Assembly (NCBI GenBank): GCA_902168205.1
Contig: CABHOK010000007.1
Coordinates: 248,001 to 312,000, forward strand
Source of the DNA: an uncultured Chitinophaga sp.
Lineage (GTDB): Bacteria; Bacteroidota; Bacteroidia; Cytophagales; Cyclobacteriaceae
Length of the DNA: 64,000 nucleotides
Reading direction: 5' to 3'
Below, in pieces: positions 7,152 to 16,640 of the stretch. Position numbers and translations under genes: made by a program. The first letter of the stretch is position 1, and every line of letters begins with the position of its first letter. Under the pieces are notes generated by a model. That model worked only from the letters and a program-made list of their open reading frames with translations, did not search any database and was not told where the DNA came from.

Positions 7152-9095
7152 TTAAGCTGCTTTTTTGGTTACTTGATCTACTATGTATTCAATCTCACGT
7201 TTTATCAGGAGATAATTCTCCATGATCTCCTCTTGCGTCACATCCCGCACTTTGGGTATCGGGGCATAGCTATCTTCTTCCCGTTTTATCGCTTCATGAT
7301 CGTTAATGATTTCGTTGTGAAATATTTTTAGGCTGATTTTCTGATCTGGATCATCTGCAACCATTCCAACAAATTCACCTGATGACAGTGAAGCTATTTT
7401 TGAAGGTGGAATTGCGGAGTCGAGTTGTGTAGACTTGCTGACTGATGTATCTGAACTGTTAATTGAAACACTCTCACGTTCCTGGACGATTTTTCCAAAT
7501 CTGTCCGATAACAGTTTAGCAGTCTCTCCTACTACCTGTCCACTGATGACATTTCCCACAATGTTCATTATTACCTCGGCCTGCTCCTTACCATAGTCTT
7601 TTTTAAGCTGGCTGTAGTCCTGCACCGCTAGTGTGGTGGCAACTTTGTTAGCCCTGGCTGTTGCCATCAATGTATCGATCCCATTAAAATATATAGTCGG
7701 GAATTCATCGAAGATTAAGCTACTCTTCATCTGGTGCTTCTTGTTCACCAGCTTAATAACACGCGTGATATAAAGTGAAAGCACGGCACCGTAGATCTGC
7801 TGCTTTTGAGGATTGTTCCCCATGCAAACGATCTTTGGTTTATCAGGATTATTTAGGTCAAGCGTAAAATCATTGCCGGAAAGTACATAGTATAGTTGAG
7901 GCGAAGACAATCTTGCTAATCCGATCTTAGCACTAGCCACCTGCCCTTCGAGCTGCTCCATCGCTGAATTTCTGAATGCTGATCGAAAAGGATTGATCAA
8001 TACTTCAACTTCTGTCTCTGACCCCAGAATCTTAAACAGTGTTGGATAGTCGAGTTGCATCAATTCAATTACGTGCGGCAGGGTGCAAAAGCATCCCCCT
8101 TCGAATTTCTTCAGAAACCAGATTATTGCAGTCACGAAATTTATTGGCGACTCAACAAAGAAGTCCCCCTGCTTCTTGATCCAATCGCGATTTAATCCAA
8201 GCATGATGGTGCGGGAAGACTCCGTGGCGTCAGTAATATCAAACATAGTCGAAGGATCGAGCGGATTACACCGGTGGTATATATGATCGAAATTGATCAC
8301 ATAAAATTCCGGTTGAATTTGATAGGCGTTTCTATTTTGGATGAGCGCGTTATAAGCAATGATCGATAAGTCATCGAACTTGAAATCGTAAACAAACATC
8401 GAAAAGCCTTTGCGGATGTGTTGAGTAATTACATGACGAATAACAAAGTAAGACTTACCGGCACCAGGTGTACCAATAACGAGCAACGAGCGAAACGGGT
8501 TAATGAAATTAATCCAACTCGAACGTTCCTTTCCTTTAATTACATACTTCGCGGGAAGATTGATGCTGTACTGATTGTCTAAAAGCCGTTCCTCCTGCGG
8601 AAACGATTCATTCCTAGCATTAAAAATGTCGGAAGTCAACTTCAGCTTTAATAGTCTTGACAGTCGCGCTCCACCTGTCAACATTAAAACGTAGCCCAAT
8701 GCGATAAATACAAAATAACAATACACCTGCCATTGCAATTGAATTGTCATTTCAAAAACATAATGACAAACGAAGAATATGGAAGCACCAAACACAACAA
8801 AGGTTACTGCGGCCGTTGCGCTTGCCTTCTCTTCCTTTTTACCTTTAACACCTACCAAAGAAATGACTAGAAGTAAGAATGTAAAAATCTTTGAATAATA
8901 AATGGAGTTGAACAATCCAGTTGCCGCAACCTTAATTAAAACCTTGTCGCTGAACTCACTTGTGTAACCCCAAAATTTAAAAGCCTCATAGCAGAAGTAA
9001 TAACAATGGACAACGAGCACGACAAGGCTTCCCATTCTCGTAAAGTCCACAATCTTCCTCAATGCTTGATCATTCTCACCTGTCTGATGTGCCAT
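7152..9095 (-). CDS. Type IV coupling ATPase, TraG/MobC family
   Basis: This 647-residue inner-membrane ATPase has N-terminal membrane helices between residues about 20 and 150. A Walker A motif GTPGAGKS is near residue 212 and a Walker B-type strand SSLIFDEFPTIYF near 460. The segment TLAVQDYSQLKKDYG is typical of coupling proteins. It would link the relaxase-DNA complex to the mating channel. The start overlaps nothing and lies 10 bases after the relaxase stop; a two-base gap separates it from rteC. Length and motif order suit Bacteroidota MobC/TraG proteins. Confidence 0.9.
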   Translation of the reverse strand: MAHQTGENDQALRKIVDFTRMGSLVVLVVHCYYFCYEAFKFWGYTSEFSDKVLIKVAATGLFNSIYYSKIFTFLLLVISLVGVKGKKEEKASATAAVTFVVFGASIFFVCHYVFEMTIQLQWQVYCYFVFIALGYVLMLTGGARLSRLLKLKLTSDIFNARNESFPQEERLLDNQYSINLPAKYVIKGKERSSWINFINPFRSLLVIGTPGAGKSYFVIRHVITQHIRKGFSMFVYDFKFDDLSIIAYNALIQNRNAYQIQPEFYVINFDHIYHRCNPLDPSTMFDITDATESSRTIMLGLNRDWIKKQGDFFVESPINFVTAIIWFLKKFEGGCFCTLPHVIELMQLDYPTLFKILGSETEVEVLINPFRSAFRNSAMEQLEGQVASAKIGLARLSSPQLYYVLSGNDFTLDLNNPDKPKIVCMGNNPQKQQIYGAVLSLYITRVIKLVNKKHQMKSSLIFDEFPTIYFNGIDTLMATARANKVATTLAVQDYSQLKKDYGKEQAEVIMNIVGNVISGQVVGETAKLLSDRFGKIVQERESVSINSSDTSVSKSTQLDSAIPPSKIASLSSGEFVGMVADDPDQKISLKIFHNEIINDHEAIKREEDSYAPIPKVRDVTQEEIMENYLLIKREIEYIVDQVTKKAA

Positions 9096-9105
9096 GGTAA
9101 ATTTG

Positions 9106-10350
9106 TTAAATGGATCTTCCTCTCCGCTTCTTCTTCCTTTTCAAATCATAAGGAGTATTTGAATGATCGACATCTGCTTCAGTTAATTTTTGCAACAAAT
9201 CCGAGCTAATGCCTGTACCCTGGCTTTTGACTTGATGTGTTGACTCATCTCGAAATTCTTTCGCAGGCAAACGAGGTATTGGTGCACCTTTGCTGTTAGG
9301 GTCAACCTGAAAGCGATCTTGAATTCCCTTTGCGCTGTATCCCTTGCCTAAGGTGCTACCATTGAATACGCACTTCGTTTCGTTGTCTATGAATGTTAAT
9401 CCATAAATCCTTCCACCTTCATTTTGTCTTACAACCGGGTAAATGCCTTTGGCCACCATGTGCCTGACGAAGTCTTGAAATTGCTTTCCGTGTTTTGGTT
9501 CGAAAGCGTCAATGATCTTCTTTACTCTATCCTTCTGTGGCTCTTTCCTGATTTCGTTGAGTTCAAACTGACCAGTCAGAAATTGCAAAGTCGGTTTGCC
9601 ATAGATTGAGCTTGCCTTAATAGGAACTCCAACCATTTGACCTTTCTTATTTAGTAATGAGTATCGCAATCCATTCATTGTCCGAATCATCGTGCCTTCC
9701 TTTCCCTGATCTGCGATTACATTGTACTGTTTCAAAACCGCATTCAATTCATGGATTGATGTGAACTTGTAGGATCTGACAACTGCGTTGACAATATTGG
9801 AGATTGTACGCTTGGTCTCTGATTTTCCATAGACAGCCCTTGTGATGTCGGCAGGCTTCAGAATTTCATTTCTGTGGTTTCGTCCTTGTGCTTTGACAAG
9901 ATTGAAATCAATTTCAATTTCTCTCCGTGCCGTTTCAGACTTATCCCGGCCAATGTTGTGAAGGTCGATTCTGCTCCCGTCAACTTTGACATTTGTGGTG
10001 ACTAAGTGAACATGTGGGTGAGCCGCGTCAAAATGCTGGTACACCAGGTATGGTTGACTACCGAAACCGATTTTATCTAAATAGGCCGCTGCGATTTCTT
10101 CCAGTGTATTTTTATCTAGGCGATCGCTGTTGTCAAAATTCAGTGAAATATGAATAGCGTTGGTCTTTACTTTCGAATTCAAGAGTTGATAATCAAGAAA
10201 GGTCTGCAACTTGCCGTTAAAGCTTAACACACCTACCCTTACCGGAAACCCCTCCGCTTTAATGCAAGCCGCAGTTCCTTCCTTAACTTTGTTCTCATTA
10301 TAGCTTAGAACTCCACGTATCGTTTTCCCTGTAATCACCTTTGCAACCAT
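9106..10350 (-). CDS. MobB-type relaxase (MOBP/relaxase family)
   Basis: In this 414-residue protein the relaxase domain is N-terminal. The early YNENKV segment (Tyr16) is the likely DNA-nicking tyrosine. Further on, HFDAAHPHVHLVTTNV gives the three-histidine metal site HxHxH near residue 115. The C-terminal part (about 230-414) is charged and variable, with a KRKKKRRGR tail that probably binds DNA. It overlaps the upstream accessory gene by 16 bases. It nicks oriT and leads the strand into the recipient; the nick site is probably in the upstream gap 10740-11062. Confidence 0.9.
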   Translation of the reverse strand: MVAKVITGKTIRGVLSYNENKVKEGTAACIKAEGFPVRVGVLSFNGKLQTFLDYQLLNSKVKTNAIHISLNFDNSDRLDKNTLEEIAAAYLDKIGFGSQPYLVYQHFDAAHPHVHLVTTNVKVDGSRIDLHNIGRDKSETARREIEIDFNLVKAQGRNHRNEILKPADITRAVYGKSETKRTISNIVNAVVRSYKFTSIHELNAVLKQYNVIADQGKEGTMIRTMNGLRYSLLNKKGQMVGVPIKASSIYGKPTLQFLTGQFELNEIRKEPQKDRVKKIIDAFEPKHGKQFQDFVRHMVAKGIYPVVRQNEGGRIYGLTFIDNETKCVFNGSTLGKGYSAKGIQDRFQVDPNSKGAPIPRLPAKEFRDESTHQVKSQGTGISSDLLQKLTEADVDHSNTPYDLKRKKKRRGRSI

Positions 10351-10739
10351 TTCCGTCCAAGTGTATCGACCATTTCCATTAACGCATTGACCTTTTCACC
10401 GACCTTTGAGTATTCCTCGGCCACCTCCATCGCATAGAACATCTTCTTTCGCTCCGTGTCAGCAGCGTGGAAGTGCCGGGTGATCTGATTGACATTTGTT
10501 CCGATTGCCCGCAACTCTGCACGAATACCAGCCAATTCTTGAATATGCCCGTGCAGGGTCATATCGCGTTGGACCATTACAATTTTCTCATTAGATAAAA
10601 CTCGTCTGAGAAATTCCGCCATAGAGCGGCAATTGGATTTTGAACGGAGTCCCTCTAATTTCTTCATGGTTCCATCCGTAACGCGCACCCGTACTCGATG
10701 AATTAAGAGAGAATCCGGATCACATTTCTTTCGTCCCAT
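10335..10739 (-). CDS. Relaxosome accessory protein, MobA/MobC type
   Basis: This 134-residue basic protein has a ribbon-helix-helix-like N-terminal half (VRVRVTDGTMKKLEGLRSKSN, then SMAEFLRRVLS). It also carries the ELRAIGTNVNQITRHFH motif that marks mobilisation accessory proteins of the MobC (bacterial mobilisation) family. Such proteins bind oriT and help the relaxase melt and nick DNA. It is first in the mob operon and overlaps the relaxase gene by 16 bases. The start at 10739 follows directly after the candidate oriT gap. Confidence 0.85.
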   Translation of the reverse strand: MGRKKCDPDSLLIHRVRVRVTDGTMKKLEGLRSKSNCRSMAEFLRRVLSNEKIVMVQRDMTLHGHIQELAGIRAELRAIGTNVNQITRHFHAADTERKKMFYAMEVAEEYSKVGEKVNALMEMVDTLGRKWLQR

Positions 10740-11062
10740 TGCGATTGATTTACATAGGCGAAGTAAAATGAAGAGTGATTTAGAAAACAGTTACAAGGGT
10801 ACTAGTACCCCCGACAACTGATTGAATTTCAGGAAGAAAAAATCACAAACTTTTTTTTCAAGGGGCTTAGAGGGGTCATAACTATGTCCCTGCGAATGCA
10901 GTAACAGCGGGCCGAGTTCCGAGGACGCGTTAAACTATTTTTGGCTGCCAAAAATACATCTTGCTGATGCTGGAAGACAAGCATCGAAGCCCTTCAGATG
11001 AGGACATAAAAAAGCCCGGACATTTATCCAGGCTTTATAGATTATTATAGTTTTAGATTTAG
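10740..11062. other. Mob upstream gap, candidate oriT
   Basis: This 323-base non-coding stretch lies directly before the relaxosome operon. It holds a perfect 14-base palindrome GGGTACTAGTACCC at 10797-10810, flanked on the minus strand by TTGTCGG and TTGTAAC. A G-rich tract AAGGGGCTTAGAGGGGTC lies near 10860-10877 and a terminator sits at 11009-11038. In Bacteroidota elements oriT usually lies next to the mob genes, so this is the best place for it. The nick position cannot be read from sequence alone. Confidence 0.45.
11009..11038 (-). terminator. Terminator after the Zn-finger membrane protein gene
   Basis: On the minus strand AAAGCCTGGA, six bases, then TCCGGGCTTT is followed by a run of T (arms at 11027-11036 and 11011-11020, one G-T pair). 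It ends transcription coming from 11063 and insulates the candidate oriT and mob operon. Confidence 0.65.
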
Positions 11063-11620
11063 TTATGCTGCCTTCCCTGATGTTTTATCAGACAATTGAA
11101 TTTCGTCCTTTCTACGGTACTTGTGAGCTTTTGAGACGTGGCCGTCAAGGGCTCTTTTATTTGTGAATGGTCCTGCATTGCACTCTTCACAGAACAGTTC
11201 GATCTTCTCTTCTCTAACTCTGCGGTAGAACAATTCACTTAACTGCCAGACCGACAGCGAATGCGTGAGGCAAATAAAAAGACTGATAATGGTCGTTTTA
11301 ATATTGACAACTGTTGGATCTTGGACCGTTACAAACCAATAATCGTAATAGAAGGCGTTGAGGAAAAAACTGACAACCGCGTAAAACTTCCCTGTGTTCT
11401 TATATCCATTAATTAGAAAGATCAGAATCAGGAACTCGATCACAGCCGCCAAGCCGACACCATAGATCCAATTCAGGACGGAATAACCTGAAAAGGTCAT
11501 GTCAAGGTGCTCCAATTGCATGAAAAGGCTACCGGCATGAGGCACGTAGAGGATCATAAGGATAAGCGCACCGTGAAAGATGGCTTGCTTACTTTCGAGA
11601 TAGGTCACTATTTGGTTCAT
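11063..11620 (-). CDS. Membrane protein with C-terminal C2H2-like zinc finger
   Basis: The protein has 185 residues from the ATG at 11620; a TTG 30 bases earlier could add ten. Four or five membrane helices span residues about 15-145 (for example AVIEFLILIFLINGY and TTIISLFICLTHSLSV). A cytoplasmic tail carries CEECNAGPFTNKRALDGHVSKAH, spacing C-x2-C-x12-H-x4-H as in a C2H2 finger. I do not know its role. The mix of a membrane domain and a nucleic-acid-type finger between a primase and oriT suggests tethering of transfer DNA, which is inference only. Confidence 0.6.
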   Translation of the reverse strand: MNQIVTYLESKQAIFHGALILMILYVPHAGSLFMQLEHLDMTFSGYSVLNWIYGVGLAAVIEFLILIFLINGYKNTGKFYAVVSFFLNAFYYDYWFVTVQDPTVVNIKTTIISLFICLTHSLSVWQLSELFYRRVREEKIELFCEECNAGPFTNKRALDGHVSKAHKYRRKDEIQLSDKTSGKAA

Positions 11621-11646
11621 AATTTCTTTGTTAAGGTTGATTGAAA

Positions 11647-12537
11647 TCAAATTCTGACAGACCGTTTGGCAGCTGGCTCAAGCTGGGCGACCAGATATTC
11701 GTTGACATCTTTATGAGCGGAATAAAAACCCGAGCAATCCATGAAAGGAATATGGCAGCCGTGCAGATTCTTCTTCGCAGTATGCCCTGCCTGATCGTTA
11801 TCGAGAAAAAGGAACGTTTCATGACTTTTTAATAAATCCTGGCTTCTCTGAATGAAGCTTAATGAATTCAGGATAAGAAAATCCGCCTCTGTTCCGAAGG
11901 CCGGTGTCCTGCTTTTCAGTTGCTCGATGGACAGGAAGTCCATGAAGCCTTCCACGACATACAGCTTGTTTGAATCGTTATCAATAAAAGATATGTCTTT
12001 GGGAGTCGATGAACCTTTAAACCAATTGTTCCGAAGTTCAAAGCCGCCAGATTTGTTTTCAAACCCTACAGCCAGGTAGTTCTTATTGGCAATCTCGAAT
12101 GAGACTTGCTTGCAATATTGAAACGCCAGATCCTCATCAATTCCTCTTCCCCGCAGATATTCGATTAGTTCCTTATTGCGGAGTTCATCAATTGACAAAA
12201 TACTGAGTCTATTCTCGGGTTCCTTTGGTTTGTTTCGGTGAAGGGAAAACGTTGAAGGTAAAGGATTGCAGTTCGACAACTGATTCACGAATTCCGAAGC
12301 TGTACAAGTATTGAGTCGGGCACCGAGGTCGATCAAAGTCCCTCCTTCACCTGACCCGTGGTCATACCAAAGGTTCAATTTATTATTGACTTTGAATGAC
12401 GGGTCCTTCTCTCCTCTTAGCGGTGAGTTATACCAAAAGTTGTTTCCTCTGATCTTTGCTGGTTCAATTCCAATCGAGCTTAGGTAGTCGACTATTGAAA
12501 TCTTCTTTGCGTCTGAAAAAGTAAGAGCCATATCCAT
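11647..12537 (-). CDS. Toprim-domain primase-like protein
   Basis: This 296-residue protein's N-terminal part (residues 1-75) resembles the zinc-type entry domain of bacterial primases (FWYNSPLRGEKDPSFKVN, then LWYDHGSGEGGTLIDL) but lacks the cysteines that would bind zinc. The Toprim core has the conserved glutamate in LYVVEGFMDFLS (near residue 190) and the acidic pair in FLFLDNDQAG (near 247). Proteins of this type prime the transferred strand in Bacteroidota conjugative elements. It is part of a minus-strand run with the lipoprotein and regulator genes upstream. Confidence 0.8.
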   Translation of the reverse strand: MDMALTFSDAKKISIVDYLSSIGIEPAKIRGNNFWYNSPLRGEKDPSFKVNNKLNLWYDHGSGEGGTLIDLGARLNTCTASEFVNQLSNCNPLPSTFSLHRNKPKEPENRLSILSIDELRNKELIEYLRGRGIDEDLAFQYCKQVSFEIANKNYLAVGFENKSGGFELRNNWFKGSSTPKDISFIDNDSNKLYVVEGFMDFLSIEQLKSRTPAFGTEADFLILNSLSFIQRSQDLLKSHETFLFLDNDQAGHTAKKNLHGCHIPFMDCSGFYSAHKDVNEYLVAQLEPAAKRSVRI

Positions 12538-12619
12538 TTAATTTGGTTATGGCTCGAATGTCTAAATAGATATTTATCACCGCCACCAAGTTGTTACCAA
12601 CCTTGGTGAGAAATAATTG

Positions 12620-13048
12620 TCAATCAATTTTCGCGTAGGCAATTTCAGATTTACCACCCACAGACAACTTGTTATCTTCAGATATCACGAGATCTGGTGC
12701 TGATCCAGAATTAAGTGTGCGAGAACTTTCATTATACTCTGCTGTGAAAGTTGGCAGGGGACCTGATTCTGCATGCTCCATGTTTCTCCAACCTTCCTGG
12801 TCATAATCGTTCATGCTCCACTTCGAATTCCTTACCTCGAAATTGTCACCTGCTGATGTAATATAAATAGTGTCCCGTACAGTTCGCATACCCATCTTAT
12901 TTCCACTCAGCTGATTCAAAATCTCGCTAGAATATTCACGCACATATGTCCCGGCAATAGAATTGCTAATCGAACTTGCGCTTTCAGAGTTCCCACATCC
13001 ATAGCAGATCGAAACTCCAACTAAAAAACTAACAACACGCATCATCAT
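12620..13048 (-). CDS. Small lipoprotein, unknown function
   Basis: This 142-residue protein has a lipoprotein signal (MMMRVVSFLVGVSICYGCGN, probable acylated Cys at 18). The mature part is polar and beta-rich, with IAGTYVREYSSEILNQLSG followed by VRDTIYITS. That is a layout seen in small outer-membrane lipoproteins that report on a ligand or measure a threshold, but I recognise no family. It lies 11 bases after the RteC-like gene and 82 before the primase gene, so it is probably co-transcribed. Confidence 0.6.
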   Translation of the reverse strand: MMMRVVSFLVGVSICYGCGNSESASSISNSIAGTYVREYSSEILNQLSGNKMGMRTVRDTIYITSAGDNFEVRNSKWSMNDYDQEGWRNMEHAESGPLPTFTAEYNESSRTLNSGSAPDLVISEDNKLSVGGKSEIAYAKID

Positions 13049-13059
13049 AGTCTCAAAGT

Positions 13060-14250
13060 TTAGTTTTCGTTGATAAAGTTTAATACTGACTGCAACATCT
13101 TTTTTACAGCATCTTTAGTGCCATTCTCCACGCTGTAATATTTTATCCTGAAACTCTCGTATGACAGAGATTCAGATCGCTTTGTCTTCGCGTATTTAGT
13201 AAGAAATCGAATTAGCTCTGAAGTATTTTTATTTTGAATAACGCCAGTTTCGGTGAACGCCCGGAATAGGTAAGCCAGTATAGAAACCGAAAGATCGAAG
13301 TTTAATTTAAACTCCGTTGAGATCGTATCTTCAGCATTCAGCGTGACTGGTGATAACTGCTGCTTGTTTTTCAAGTACTGCACTTCTTGCGAAACCCATT
13401 CGGCAATCTGAATATTGACAGGCACACTAAGGTGGTTAAAAGCAAAATGCCCAAGGCCAGTTTCTTGATTAGCGAATTTCAGGTAGAACGCAAGTTCGTC
13501 AAGCTTCTCGTTCACCGATGCAACTTTGTTAACCGCCCACTGTATGTATCTTACAAAGTATTGATAGAATAATTCCTCATTGTAGTTACAATGCATTAGT
13601 AATCGAATCAAGTCTAAAGTTTCAGTGGTGGAATCCGTCCTTAAATTCGCAAGTTGAATGCGCAAGAACTTAAAATAGTAAAATGTTCGGAAGCTAACGT
13701 GTGTCGGGTCAGTGATGAATCGGTCTACAGTATTCTTTACCAGTTGAATCAGGCCAATGTCAATGTTTATGTTTCTAAACTTTTCCGTAACTGTCTCATT
13801 GAATGCGTTTAGTTCGAGACGAATCAAACTTCCTGCGGCAGTTGGCATCCTCATGTCCAGATCAAAATACTCTGGAAAATGTTCTTCAAGATATGTAAGC
13901 AAATCCGACAACTTAGTTACAACCGGATCGAAAATCTGATCCCCGCTCCCAGCCTGCGTGTTTGCTTGAATAGTGTTAATGAGATCAATCAAAGATTCCT
14001 GGTGAAAATGAAAATAGCGCTTGACCAGGTTCTCGTTCTCAAACGAAACAACTTGATGTCTGAACGCCTTCTTAATTTTCGCGCATTCGGAATCCAATTC
14101 CTTATGGAACTCCGGAACGTCAACAGTTATCGACTCCGAAGCGGCAAGGGAAATGTTCTCAGTTATCTTTGACTCTATCGTTTCAAGTTCGTACGCCAAC
14201 TTCCAAAGTTTAAACCCACAATCCTTAACAGCTACTTGGCTACGATACAA
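13060..14250 (-). CDS. RteC-like helical protein
   Basis: This 396-residue protein is almost wholly helical and has no membrane segment. The last 100 residues (FKLNFDLSVSILAYLFRAFTETGV, then SYESFRIKYYSVENGTKDAVKKML) follow the same order as the RteC C-terminal domain of the gene at 6331-7149, but with weak identity. The first 250 residues do not resemble anything I know. It stands between the hybrid sensor kinase and the lipoprotein gene. I infer a regulator of excision or transfer; a profile search with the RteC family would confirm or refute this. Confidence 0.55.
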   Translation of the reverse strand: MYRSQVAVKDCGFKLWKLAYELETIESKITENISLAASESITVDVPEFHKELDSECAKIKKAFRHQVVSFENENLVKRYFHFHQESLIDLINTIQANTQAGSGDQIFDPVVTKLSDLLTYLEEHFPEYFDLDMRMPTAAGSLIRLELNAFNETVTEKFRNINIDIGLIQLVKNTVDRFITDPTHVSFRTFYYFKFLRIQLANLRTDSTTETLDLIRLLMHCNYNEELFYQYFVRYIQWAVNKVASVNEKLDELAFYLKFANQETGLGHFAFNHLSVPVNIQIAEWVSQEVQYLKNKQQLSPVTLNAEDTISTEFKLNFDLSVSILAYLFRAFTETGVIQNKNTSELIRFLTKYAKTKRSESLSYESFRIKYYSVENGTKDAVKKMLQSVLNFINEN

Positions 14251-14302
14251 ACTTGGATTTAATGGCGTACGATGGCAATACTATTTTAGCTGTAATTTCA
14301 TA

Positions 14303-16570
14303 CTAGTTTTCCTGTACGGTTCTGCTGTTGACTGCTGAATTCGAGCCAGTTATCAATTCCTGAGCTTCCAACCGGCTGATCAGTTCAATCTTATTGTTCA
14401 CCCCAACCTTTGAAAATATATTCGATATGTGCTTGCTCACCGTCTTTTCCGAGATCGACAAATCTGCGCCAATAATCTTGTAGGGATTGCCCTTAATAAG
14501 GAGCTTAATGATCTCCACTTCACGTGAGGTCAAATGATACTTCTTACAATTATCCGTGAAGGCACAACGCTTGCTTGAGACCGTCTGAGGTGGCTGATGT
14601 CTATCCTTCATAACTGACTGGTAAGCCTTGCTGACAAACGCCTCTCGGTGCCGCTTCAGATTAGCGAGTATTGATTCTACCCGCGCCATAAGCTCTTCAA
14701 TCTCAAACGGCTTCCGGATATACGCCACTGCTCCAATATTTAGTCCCGTAAGTCGGTCTTCGCTTGTTCCCTTGGCTGTAAGGAATATAAATGGAATGTG
14801 AGCATACCGTTCCATTGAGCTTACCTCTTTACAGAATTCATATCCATCCATTTCGTTCATCATGACATCAGAGATAATTAGGTCAACGGCCGATAATGAA
14901 TTCAATCTATGAATTGCCTCTTTCCCGTTTCTCGCTACTGCAACATTATACTTGTCTTTGAGTTTCTTGCGAAGAAAGTTTAGCATCTCAATGTTATCTT
15001 CGACCAACAGAACAAACGGCTTGTCCCCGTCCAGGCTTTCTTCTAGGAGGATCTGGTTGTTCGCAAAATCAATGTCCTCAGTACTGATTCCCTCCTGCAC
15101 GACTTCATTCGCATTAGTAGCAAGAGGTAATGAGACCTGGATATGTGTTCCTTTGCCGACTTCGCTTGCCAAATGAATAGTTCCTTGAACATCTGCGACA
15201 ATCTTTTTGACAATCGAAAGTCCCATGCCCATGCCCTCAGAATTTCTTCCTGGTACTGATAGTTTGTAGTAAGGTTCGAATATTTTTTCCTGTTGATCTT
15301 GGGGAATCCCGTGTCCTGAATCCAGTACGGAAAAAAGAACTCGATCACAATCCGCAATTAAACTGATCTCGATTGTCGAACCTTCATCTGAGTACTTGAT
15401 TGCATTTTCTAAAAGATTGTTTACGATTCTATCAACGGCACCGGGATGAGCTTTAACATAAAGACCCGAATTGACCTTGGCAATGAAATTGATTCGCTTC
15501 TTTTCTGCAGCATGTCTGAACAGCGAAACCTTGTCATTTAACAGTGACGTAAAGTTTGACACTCTATTGTGATTATACTGGCTAAATCCTCGCTCGTAGG
15601 ATTCAACATCAAAGAAATTGACAATGTCATTCGTCAATCTTTTAACGTTATTCTTGATCACTTTAATCTCATCCGTCTCGCCATGATTCTGGATGTATTC
15701 ACTTAGATAATTATTGATCAGTGTTAAAGGAGTTTTTGTTTCATGTGCAAGATTGATGAAAGTCGTCTTCTTGGCCTCCATAACACTTTCCAGTTTTTGA
15801 GTGCGCTTCTTTACCTTCTTCCGCAAAGTCTTAGTCATGTTTTGAAGATTCTTCTCCGACTCGATGAGTTTTTCATATTCCCGTCTCGATTGTTTAATGG
15901 CGGACCTTACATAAATGATTGTCATCATGAGAAATCCGGCATTCGTAACCGAATGTTCTATTACCTGAAAATCTCCAAGGAACACTATAACAGGAAGCGA
16001 TGCCCAACATACCATTGAGATATATGCGACAATCGCATGTTCATAAAGTGGTTCATCCATCAGTTTACCTTCGGCCTTAGCGGTTCTGAACTTCAGCAGC
16101 AGTGCGCGAGCCGTGCTGTAGATGAAACCAAGTCCATAACAAAATGGTACAATCACTGTAAGTCGTGCGCTAAGCCTACTATCGCCCGTTAACAGGTATG
16201 GCACAACAAACAAAAACACGAACGGAAGAAATAGGAAGAATAATAATCCATAGGTGGCAAAGAACTTTAAGTGTTTTAGATCAAACACTTTGTAGAAATA
16301 GTAGACGACATACATGGACATTGCGAAGCCAACGAAATAGGCTACAATTGTCTGAAATGTCATTGGTAAGATCCATTGCTTATCAGGGAAGAGGCCGCTG
16401 CACAGGTTGTAAGCAATTAAACAAACCAGTAAAAGCAAATATTGAAGCCTGCTCTTCTCTGCCGGGCGTTGAAGAAAATAGATGCCCTGAAAAACCAACA
16501 TCACTAGTTCGAACACAGTTATCAAAAAAGTAACCATGTGCATTTGTGTATGCATGAAGTACATAGTCAA
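14303..16570 (-). CDS. Hybrid sensor kinase with receiver and LuxR-type output domain
   Basis: This 755-residue protein has, in order: seven predicted membrane helices (about 10-230), a coiled linker, a HisKA domain with the phospho-accepting His in FINLAHETKTPLTL (near residue 275), and an HATPase with GHGIPQDQQEKIFEPYYKL and GMGMGLSIVKKI. A receiver follows with the Asp in LIISDVMMNEMDGYEF (near 567), then a LuxR-type helix-turn-helix (LTSREVEIIKLLIKG..., about 690-745). Everything from sensing to DNA binding is in one chain. In related conjugative elements RteA/RteB play this part with RteC, so it probably controls transfer here. The ligand is unknown. Confidence 0.85.
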   Translation of the reverse strand: MTMYFMHTQMHMVTFLITVFELVMLVFQGIYFLQRPAEKSRLQYLLLLVCLIAYNLCSGLFPDKQWILPMTFQTIVAYFVGFAMSMYVVYYFYKVFDLKHLKFFATYGLLFFLFLPFVFLFVVPYLLTGDSRLSARLTVIVPFCYGLGFIYSTARALLLKFRTAKAEGKLMDEPLYEHAIVAYISMVCWASLPVIVFLGDFQVIEHSVTNAGFLMMTIIYVRSAIKQSRREYEKLIESEKNLQNMTKTLRKKVKKRTQKLESVMEAKKTTFINLAHETKTPLTLINNYLSEYIQNHGETDEIKVIKNNVKRLTNDIVNFFDVESYERGFSQYNHNRVSNFTSLLNDKVSLFRHAAEKKRINFIAKVNSGLYVKAHPGAVDRIVNNLLENAIKYSDEGSTIEISLIADCDRVLFSVLDSGHGIPQDQQEKIFEPYYKLSVPGRNSEGMGMGLSIVKKIVADVQGTIHLASEVGKGTHIQVSLPLATNANEVVQEGISTEDIDFANNQILLEESLDGDKPFVLLVEDNIEMLNFLRKKLKDKYNVAVARNGKEAIHRLNSLSAVDLIISDVMMNEMDGYEFCKEVSSMERYAHIPFIFLTAKGTSEDRLTGLNIGAVAYIRKPFEIEELMARVESILANLKRHREAFVSKAYQSVMKDRHQPPQTVSSKRCAFTDNCKKYHLTSREVEIIKLLIKGNPYKIIGADLSISEKTVSKHISNIFSKVGVNNKIELISRLEAQELITGSNSAVNSRTVQEN

Positions 16571-16640
16571 ATCGTTTAAATAAAGTACCGATCAGTTTCA
16601 ATGAACCGATTCAAGTACAACTCACATTAAAAAGTAGAAT

